NCBI RefSeq assembly: GCF_030272615.1
Contig: NC_081412.1
Coordinates: 140,968,747 to 141,032,746 of the forward strand
From: Cryptomeria japonica
Lineage: Eukaryota > Streptophyta > Pinopsida > Cupressales > Cupressaceae
Length of the DNA stretch: 64,000 nt
Direction of reading: 5' to 3'
Part shown: piece by piece, positions 57,193-64,000 of the stretch
Layout: each line of letters begins with the position of its first letter
How positions within the stretch are numbered: the stretch's first letter is position 1
The notes under the pieces: generated by a model
Database searches by the model: none
The model's input: the letters and a program-made list of their open reading frames with translations, nothing else
What the model was told of the DNA's origin: nothing
Made by a program: the position numbers and the translations under genes

Positions 57193-57597
57193 CTATCTAT
57201 CAAACTTCCAAGGTCTACCCAACAAAAGATGACAAATATCCATAGGCATAATATCACACAAAACATCATGATAATTCCCACTTTTCAATTTCACCAAACA
57301 CTGTTCACTTACTAACAACTTATGTTCCTCCTGAATCCATTCTATTTGATAAGACTTAGGTTGTTTCAATCTCTCCAATTTCAACTTATTCACCATCTCT
57401 TTTGAAACAAGATTATTTAAACTACCACTATCAATAACAACTTTAGAACACTTATTGGATACCTTACATCTAGTTTTGAACAGATTCTTCCTTTGCAAGG
57501 GCTCTTCATCTCCTCTGGTATGACACAAAGCTCTCCTCATCATCAACAATTCTCCATCTTCCAGTTTATTGTTTGATCTGGTGGGGTTTCCTTCCAC
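57193..57597 (-). pseudogene. Chromovirus aspartic protease
   Basis: The open frame shows LFKTRCKVSNKCSKVVIDSG (catalytic D-S-G in VVIDSGS), SLNNLVSKEMVNKLKLERL, then YHDVLCDIMPMDICHLLLGR and PWKFDR. That is the full order of a plant gypsy retropepsin. The D-S-G triplet is intact and the stretch has no internal stop. It joins the zinc-knuckle end of gag upstream, and the linker to RT (57190-56830) has several stops. Confidence 0.93.
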
Positions 57598-57599
57598 AA

Positions 57600-59885
57600 C
57601 TACTACTCTTTCGATAGCCTCTGTCTTCTTACACTCAAATTCATAGTGTCCTTCTCTTCCACACTTAAAGAAAGTTCCTCTAAATATCCTCTTGTCTTGT
57701 TTTCCAAAGTTCTCATTTTGGTAACCATCCGGTTCTCTCCTCTAGTAGAAATTTCTATCATCCTTTCGATGTGACTTACCTTCTTTTCTCACTTCCTTAT
57801 CCTTGTTTAGATATGTACTGGTTCCTCTTCCTCAGGTATATCCTCTTCCTCCTTGAAATATTCCTCTGGTAAACCTTCCACCTCTACCTCTCTGTCTCTG
57901 CTCATGTCTTTTGTTCAATTTCTCTTCAACCTTTAGTGCATACTAGTAAGCCTCTTCAACACTCTTCAATTTGATCATATTGAGTTCATCTTGTATAGAC
58001 ATCCGCAATCCATTCAAATATCTTGCAATTTGTTTAAATTCATCATCAACATGTTTGGACCTAATGTTCAACTTGTAAAATGCTTCAATGTACTCCTTCA
58101 CACTATATTCCTTCTGTCTCAGATTCTACAACTTACAAAACAAATCCACTTGATAATTCTCCAGCACAAACTTTGATTTCAACTTAGCAATTATCCGATC
58201 CCATGTCTTAATCTTTTCTTTACCTCTTCTTTGTCTATCAACTTGCAAATGTTCCCACCAAAGAGATGCATGACCTTTCAACTGGGTATAGGCATATTTC
58301 ACCTTCATCTCTTCTGCAGTGTTTTCAAAATTGAAATATGTTAGACAATTCAAATAACCGAAAGATAACTGAGAGGGGGGGGGATGAATCAGTTGTCTTA
58401 GATTACCAAAACTATTAGCAATTTAAAACTTTAATACCGGAACCCAAAACATTAATACCAGAATAGAAGTTAAACCAATTAAGCATAAACAATAATCACA
58501 GAATAAATACCATCCACATGACACCAAGATTTGTACGTGGAAAACCTGGTAAAGGGAAAAACCATGGTGGAAAGCCTACCCATAGTTAGATAATACTTCT
58601 ACAGTAAGTATGTGAATTACAATTGAGGGGCCTACACTTGTAGGAAGGCCAATAGCCTAGAGCTCACTACTCATCACAAAAGGAGCCTCACTAACTACGT
58701 AGAAATCCATACTACAATTTGGAGAAGTGTTGAATTGCAAAAGATAGCATCTCCTATGCATGAGGACAATTCCAGTTAAGCTCAATACTGGAGGACTAAA
58801 TCCTCTTACATAAACACAATTCAATCTCCAATGATCGACCAAATCCTCTACCTAAATGATATTACATTATTCGCACATTACATTCCTTGATCATGATCTC
58901 TAACATAACCATGAAGATCTACAATGAGATCTTACATCTATATATACAAACCCTCGACCATAAACAATTAAGTTGGCCACCAGATAATAAACCAATTACA
59001 TAAATACAAACCATGTTGGCCTTAGACCAAACAAATAATATTCAACACATAAGACATCCCGAAAATACATTGAGAGGTCCAATCCACACATTACATTAAA
59101 GTTGTTCTATAACCTAGATCAACTAGGACCTAGTATAGGTCCACATGCTACAACAATGATCTCCATATACCAAGTCTTGAACATGATCACCAAAAACATC
59201 CTAAAACTCCACCAGAAGCTGCACCAACACCACTTATGCAATTAATAAAAGATCTTCATCAACAACTTTGTCAGTGAAACCCTCACCGGAACCAGAAACC
59301 AAGCTTCTAAGCAAGCAGGATAGCATCCGATCACCAAACCAAAACCAACTACCTGAATATGAGCATGAGTATCATGAGCAAGACAATTCCATCAAAAAAC
59401 TATACCAGAGACTATTGGATCATGCTGGATCCAAATCAACAAGAAACCACTCAACCTATCAGAACCACAAGGGTGTCGGTAAAGCATCCAAACAGCTAGT
59501 GTTGGCATCAATGACAAAACATCAATGCAACACATAATCAATTCCACCAAATGGCCAACAAAATACTTCTCCATCTCTGAGATCCAATCCATCAATTCAT
59601 CTGAATCTAACTTCCCATCATATTTCGGTGGGGTAAAATGAAGTTTAGTGTTCTCCCTACTCAAAACCCTTAAAAACTTTCTTCAATCGGATCAACTACT
59701 GGTAGGTTTACTTGTTCTATAAGGGCTTCTTCTCCTTCATATTCACTTACAGCTTCAATATGTCGGCCTCTTCTCTAGGCTATCTCCATGGCTTCTAACT
59801 AGGTTGCTATTCCTCATAACATTTCCATCATAACAGGGTTTGCATTCCCACGTGCTCCACCATTCCTAATTCCTCTTTGTGCCAT
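57600..59885 (-). pseudogene. Chromovirus gag, split by a copia solo LTR
   Basis: Gag starts near 59885 (MAQRGIRNGGARGNA). The core begins at 59640 with LHFTPPKYDGKLDSDELMDW and ISEMEKYF, is interrupted by the solo LTR 58339-59560, and resumes with FENTAEEMKVKYAYTQLKGH, ASLWWEHLQ and WDRIIAKLKSKFV (58330-58150). The tail is Arg/Gly-rich. The zinc knuckle near 57640 reads FFKCGREGHYEFEC, where the first Cys of C-x2-C-x4-H-x4-C is replaced by Phe. The gag of gypsy elements forms the particle shell. Several stops lie in the first 80 codons. Confidence 0.88.
58339..59560 (-). repeat. Copia solo LTR in chromovirus gag (1,222 bp)
   Basis: In minus orientation it starts TGTTGGCCATTTGGTGG (59560) and ends GTCTAACA (58339). 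The target duplication AAATA is perfect (58334-58338 and 59561-59565). It belongs to the same family as the LTRs at 5020, 31539 and 37355. The gag coding (EKYF then NFENTAEE) lies on either side. Confidence 0.95.
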
Positions 59886-59980
59886 CAATTCATGCTAGTC
59901 CTATACAATTGCAGGTCATATCCACAATCCACCACCCTACAACAAAAAAATTCAGAAAACGCAACCTCCGAAATGAAAAT

Positions 59981-59994
59981 TCACTCTGATACCA
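59981..59994 (-). promoter_or_regulatory. Primer binding site of the chromovirus
   Basis: The minus strand reads TGGTATCAGAGTGA, the initiator tRNA-Met type, two bases after the 5' LTR. Confidence 0.92.
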
Positions 59995-59996
59995 CT

Positions 59997-60808
59997 TGAA
60001 GCAGTCACTGGTGAGGAGGGATCTCAAAGAGATCAATCCGAACTGGTCAGAAATAGTAAACACAACGGAAACACATAGATATGATGGAGGCAATGTAGAA
60101 CAAATAGTTTTATTGCATGAAATTTGATTACACTCAACCAGTAACAAATGTGTTACAACATATTGACACACAAGCCTGGTAGAATAGGTCACAACCAGGA
60201 CCTTGAATCGAAAGATATATCTTCTAGGCACAGTCTATCTATCTGATACTCTGATTGATTCTAATTGATTACATTTTAAATCATAATTACAAATATATAT
60301 ATATCGATCCAAAGGATCCAGTCGGCCCAAAAGGGATAAAAACCCAAAGAACAAGACCTAACGTGCAAAATAAACAAGGTCAACCTCCTCTACCAAGAGA
60401 TTCGTCCATAAAATCCAAAGGATGAAATGTAGATCATGAGAAAAGGTCAGCCACATGCCAAGGAACATTGAAATCAATGCCCAAGGCTCCACAAGCTTCA
60501 GAATGGGTTTCAATAGATCACCAAAATAGGTCTCAGGCAACTGGTAACAAAGGAACAACCGGTAACAAGAAATGATCATGGAAATTGGTAGCTATATCTT
60601 GTCGGTAAGTGATCCAAATGAGATGTGGTCTAAAAGAAATAAAGATGATCAATTCTTCAAGTATAATTCAGCTCCACAGGATTTGGTGAGCCAAAACTGG
60701 GACACACAGAAAGGAAAACTAAAACTGCAAACAGAAAACAAAATAGAAAGGAAAATGTTTTTTTTGGTTGATGCAAGATTGTTGTGAACCGGGGATGCTC
60801 TCGCATCA
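59997..60808 (-). repeat. 5' LTR of the chromovirus (812 bp)
   Basis: Plus-strand text runs from TGAAGCAGTCACTGG to CTCTCGCATCA, a TG/CA pair. It is about 27 bp longer than the 3' LTR. It is followed by the duplication TAAAG. Confidence 0.94.
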
Positions 60809-60813
60809 TAAAG

Positions 60814-61463
60814 TTTACAAAGGGGTAGGCACAAGCACAAGCTAGTTGTTTGGCTAACTTTGATTAGCTTTCATACCTCCTTGATATTGGTTTTCCTGGT
60901 AAGGGGTTCTTGTGCTTTGGTAATTATGAAAAGGGGGACGATCAGGCACTGCTTGTTGCCTCTTAAAGTTGATAATTTCATTTGAAAAAGTTATAAGAAA
61001 ATTTTTCATATCGTTAACCTCTGTAGCTAGAGTGAAAGGAGCAAGAGTTCTTGTCTGCTAAATATTGGGATAAACATACATAGATTGAAGGGTGGATGTA
61101 CTCGAGGGTGCTGGCTCGGGGGATTGGCTTGTAAGCTCTAAAAAATCAACATGGGTGGCCTCGAGGGAAGCTAACCTGCATCAATTAGGTTATTTTCTTC
61201 TCAGACAGCTAGCTCATAAGCATCTGGAAGAGTTCTACCTCCCAAATACTGGATCATAACAGGTATGTCAAAGTTAAAAGCTTTCTAATAGAATACGAAG
61301 GCCATATCTACAAGAATCCGAGAAGATATGGGTATTCTCTGCCATGTCTTCTAGAATATAGTATTGAAATCAGTTACAACTTTGTGTGGAGCCCTTCTTA
61401 TCATTATCATCTACTGCATAAGAGAAGATATATCTCCTTTTTTTGTAAACCGCTCAAAGAAAC
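60814..61463 (-). pseudogene. Gypsy B gag core
   Basis: The minus-strand translation gives FFERFTKKGDISSLMQ, then IRRAPHKVVTDFNTIF, KTWQRIPISSRILVDMAFVF and KAFNFDIPVMIQYLGGRTLP with DAYELAV near 61450-61200. This is the conserved capsid core of Tat-like gag (F-ERF-K--D, V-DFN-RF, YNRIP, M-LVYY-EAF). A Gln/Pro/Tyr-rich linker follows (NYQSTRTPYQENQYQGG near 60900). The N-terminal part is missing to the right, where a copia LTR begins at 61464. Confidence 0.78.
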
Positions 61464-62575
61464 TGTTGGAATCAATGACCACTGAGAGGAGGGGGAATCA
61501 GTATTCCAATATTTATAAATTTGTTAATCTATTTTTTTATCCACTAGATCCACAAGTAAGAAACTAAAATGCAAAAACACAAAGCAAATTTCATATAACC
61601 ATAACACCAATATTTTTATGTGGAAACCCGGAAAGGGAAAAACCACAGTGGGATTTGAACCCATAATATTATTATATTATGGCCACTAATAAAACAATAT
61701 TACATGAGTTGGAATGCACATGCATTCAGGCACACTTCCTAGAGCTCACTACTCAATTACAAAAGGGCTACAACCTGGAGGAAGGCTCACTGCCTTACAG
61801 GCTAATATGATATGATTACAATGAGTAATGAACTGAGTAAAAGAATCTAATTATGCCAAGTAACAGTTTTAGTTAGGCACAAAGTGATCCGTTGTTGTTG
61901 TTCTGATAAAATGCTTTGTTCTGCCCTGCTACTGATTACCAGATCAACAAAACTAAATGTGTCCACATGAAAATGGACTCAATCCCTCCCAAAATCATCT
62001 CACATGTCACATCCACACATAAATGCATTGACCATATTGATCTTATATATCCACACTAGCAAAAATGATCTCCCACAAGTCGGCTTCACAAAATATCAGA
62101 ATATGAAATGTGTAGCTTCAAGTCGACTCAAATCTGCTCAAAATAATATTCTAGATCCAAAACATATGATCACACACTTTCCATAAGTCATACCAATTAC
62201 CTCAAACTTACAAACAACAACCAAAATCATCTCAAAGAATCTGTTCCATACGATACACCGTCAATAATGGAGATAACCCTGTTTTACTGCTCTATTGCAT
62301 ACTAGACCTTCTAACATGCTAAAGAATCAACACCAAAGGATAGTATGGCATGATAATCTACTTCCCATACTCAATCAACTTAACTCTTATTACTGGAACC
62401 AAAAACACATCACCAAATAAGAGAAATTCTCACCAATGTTGTACACCAAGTATAACTAATAGACTTATGCCAAAACTTGCTCAAAACATCTTCAGGACAT
62501 CCGAATAACCAAAAATTAATATTGGATAAGATCAATAGGTTGAGTTTCCATCAATGAAAACTCCTAAGAAATATC
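61464..62575 (-). repeat. Copia LTR on the minus strand, 5' end unclear
   Basis: Its plus-strand text starts TGTTGGAATCAATGACCACTG with the C-rich tract as GAGAGGAGGGGGAATCA. It then shows R/U5 blocks like those of the LTR at 16024 (GTGGGATTTGAACCCATAAT, CTACAACCTGGAGGAAGGC). The far end near 62575 has CATCAATGAAAACTCC, like the start block of that family, but the TG terminus is missing. The left flank GAAAC has no partner on the right, so a deletion is likely. Confidence 0.7.
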
Positions 62576-64000
62576 TGTGTAGGGGAAAAAGTGACACTAA
62601 GCAAACATGCCCTAATCTCACTTTCAATCACACACTTGTGGAATACGAAAGAGCCTAGAGGTATCACACAATTGGCTACTTCTTTCTATGGAAGAGAGAG
62701 CCACGGGCTACCTATTAGGATTTCTATTCCTTTGTTGCAAATGATAGATAAAATGATGCAAGTTCAACTACTAGCCCTAGAGTGCAAGTATGAACTAGTA
62801 ACAAGATTGCAAGATTGAGATTAAGTGATGAAAAGTTGTAAACACAAGGATAAAAGGAGAATGCAGATGTGTACCTGGGGTTAAAATCTGAGTGGAAATG
62901 TTCCAGACGGGGGCGTGGGCGCCACTGTCCTAATTCTGCACCTGAAGCTGTTGTTTTGCAACCTGAAAAGCTGTCAGAAAAATGCTGAAACTGCTGTCTG
63001 ACAGAAGGACCAGGGTGCCCAGCGCCCCTGTCCCAGGGACTAGGGCACCCAACGCCCCTATCCTGGTAGGACCAGGGTGCCCCACGCCACTATCCAGGTA
63101 TTTTGCTCTACAATTTGGTGTGTTGTCCCGTCTCAGTCTGCTTCCGTCGGATCTGCAACTTGCGGCGTCATCTGAATCCCGAAACCTGCACTTATATCTG
63201 AAAAGGTATGGTGGGCGGCTATATAGGGTTTTTCCTTAGTCAAACCCCCGCTTTGGTGATTTCCACCTCCATGAATAGCCAAGTTGTATTGTAAAAGTAG
63301 TGTGTGCAAACCTTGTGTATGTGCAAGATCCTAAAATACAAGTAAGCAAACTAGAGCAACCTAGAAAGTAAACCCTAATTGCTTGTACATGATAATGTAA
63401 ATTCTCTAAATCAAGATGCAAATTGATCTAAAGCATGAATATAAATGATATAATGAGGCTTATGCAAAGACATGAAAACAACATGAAATCATACCCAACC
63501 CCAAGGGAGGGGTACAAGCCAATCTTCAGTCGGTAATCCCCTATTGTTCTTCAATGCCTTCAAAGCCCTAAATGGATGAATGAAATTGATAGATGCTTGA
63601 TGGATGGATGTTGAATGTTGTTGAAGTCTTCAAAGATCTTCTCTTTCACTGCATAGAAGGTCCTTGAAACCAAAATTCGTATCCTTTCAAATGAAGAAAG
63701 AGAGCTCTTATGTATGAAACCCTAGGTCTTAATTTCAACTTTTGGCCGACCTAGAGATTGAATCTCCCTCCAATTTCTTGGGGTTAAGCTTTATTTTATG
63801 ATTGGATCGTGCTCCTAAAATTTCGAGAAAAATGTCCAGGACCGTGTGTACGCCGGGCACCATGGTCCCGACAACTTTTCACCAAATTTTCAGGGCCATC
63901 GGATATGATGATTTTAGAGAGAATCCCGAAGTTACAGGTGATTTCGAGATGTTTTGACCCCCGAAATCAAGCCCCCAAGTTCAAAATAGGACCTAATTAG
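62576..64000 (-). repeat. Tat-like LTR running off the right edge
   Basis: Plus-strand text starts TGTGTAGGGGAAAAAG, comparable with TGTAGAGGGGAAAATT at the end of the relic A LTR. In minus orientation it shows a GGTTTCATACATAAGAG promoter-like zone near 63720, a leader CATCCATCCATCAAGCATC near 63600, and the paired motif near 63830-63870 (GGACCATGGTGCCC). It may be the 5' LTR of gypsy element B. The U3 start is outside the window. The frame at 62591-62818 is a shadow with no motif. Confidence 0.6.
62908..63098 (+). repeat. GC-rich repeat, three to four units of about 30 bp
   Basis: Units at 63007, 63036 and 63069 read GGACCAGGGTGCCCAGCGCC, GGGACTAGGGCACCCAACGC and GGACCAGGGTGCCCCACGCC, each followed by CC(C/A)CTRTCC. 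A degraded fourth is at 62908-62932 (GACGGGGGCGTGGGCGCCAC). The block is far richer in G and C than its surroundings. Confidence 0.85.

Larger units (their letters stand above)
52958..60808 (-). mobile_element. Chromovirus (Ty3/gypsy with chromodomain), 7,851 bp
   Basis: Two LTRs (52958-53742 and 59997-60808) flank gag, protease, reverse transcriptase, RNase H, a deleted integrase and a chromodomain, all minus strand. The target duplication TAAAG is perfect (52953-52957 and 60809-60813). The primer site TGGTATCAGAGTGA follows the 5' LTR. It is inserted in the gag of gypsy element B. It has itself received two copia solo LTRs (54581-55417 in integrase, 58339-59560 in gag). Confidence 0.96.
42538..64000 (-). 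mobile_element. Tat-like Ty3/gypsy element B with nested insertions
   Basis: In minus-strand order the pieces are: gag core (61463-60814), gag end with zinc knuckle (52957-52600), protease (about 52240-51680), extra RNase H (51497-51121), reverse transcriptase N-part (50718-50590), rest of RT (49142-48471), RNase H (48449-47960) and integrase (47700-47414 and 43319-42538). Removing four inserted elements restores the order, and each cut is at a target duplication except the one at 61464. A Tat-like LTR at 62576-64000 may be its 5' LTR, in which case the leader and gag start are deleted. The 3' LTR was not identified. All frames are decayed. Confidence 0.75.

Noticed and set aside
61364-61567. 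Plus-strand frame crossing the copia LTR border
   Set aside because: It runs across the junction at 61464 and cannot predate the insertion; no motif.
1-64000. CRISPR arrays, bacterial operons, ribosome binding sites, rRNA
   Set aside because: Nothing of the kind; the sequence is eukaryotic retrotransposon DNA. Tandem repeats seen have no spacers of uniform length.

Overview
The window is plant nuclear DNA made almost entirely of old, nested LTR retrotransposons. I find no host protein-coding gene, rRNA gene or CRISPR array. The plant Ty1/copia, chromovirus and Tat-like Ty3/gypsy families, long LTRs, heavy decay and deep nesting suggest a large seed-plant genome. A gymnosperm is my best guess, but nothing in the window proves it.

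Left part (1-16 kb). A plus-strand copia element, cut at its 5' side, ends in an LTR at 2913-4238. It abuts the gag start of a minus-strand copia whose LTR (4603-7213) is split by a solo LTR (5020-6264). That minus copia lies in the LTR of a minus-strand, Tat-like gypsy relic (7214-16023). The gypsy relic keeps gag and protease but shows no reverse transcriptase. It contains a 2-kb solo LTR (9839-11823) and a 372-bp miniature retrotransposon (TRIM, 15188-15559).

Middle part (16-31.5 kb). A plus-strand copia-type element (16024-23837) has LTRs, a primer binding site and polypurine tracts. Between them it carries a coiled-coil/zinc-knuckle gag-like protein and a decayed second reading frame of about 1,100 codons, with no recognisable pol. 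Its 3' LTR holds a solo LTR (22333-23397) and is truncated at 23837. There a plus-strand Tat-like relic begins, with tandem repeats and an LTR at 26978-28339.

Right part (29.7-64 kb). Decayed minus-strand frames of unknown function (29.7-40.9 kb) are interrupted by a complete copia element (31539-38577) flanked by the 5-bp duplication GTGGG. An antisense, acidic-tailed ORF remnant (41.5-42.2 kb) lies next to the 3' end of a minus-strand Tat-like gypsy (42.5 to about 62-64 kb). Its domains in sense order are gag, protease, an extra RNase H, reverse transcriptase, RNase H and integrase. Three elements sit inside it: a 4.1-kb LTR-like insertion in integrase, a 1.4-kb solo LTR in reverse transcriptase, and a whole chromovirus (52958-60808, duplication TAAAG) in gag. 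The chromovirus itself holds two copia solo LTRs. Near the right edge are another copia LTR and a Tat-like LTR that runs off the window.

The elements do not cooperate as a pathway; the layout records sequential insertion. Target-site duplications support the order, in-frame coding resumption confirms several steps, and all reading frames carry stops or frameshifts.
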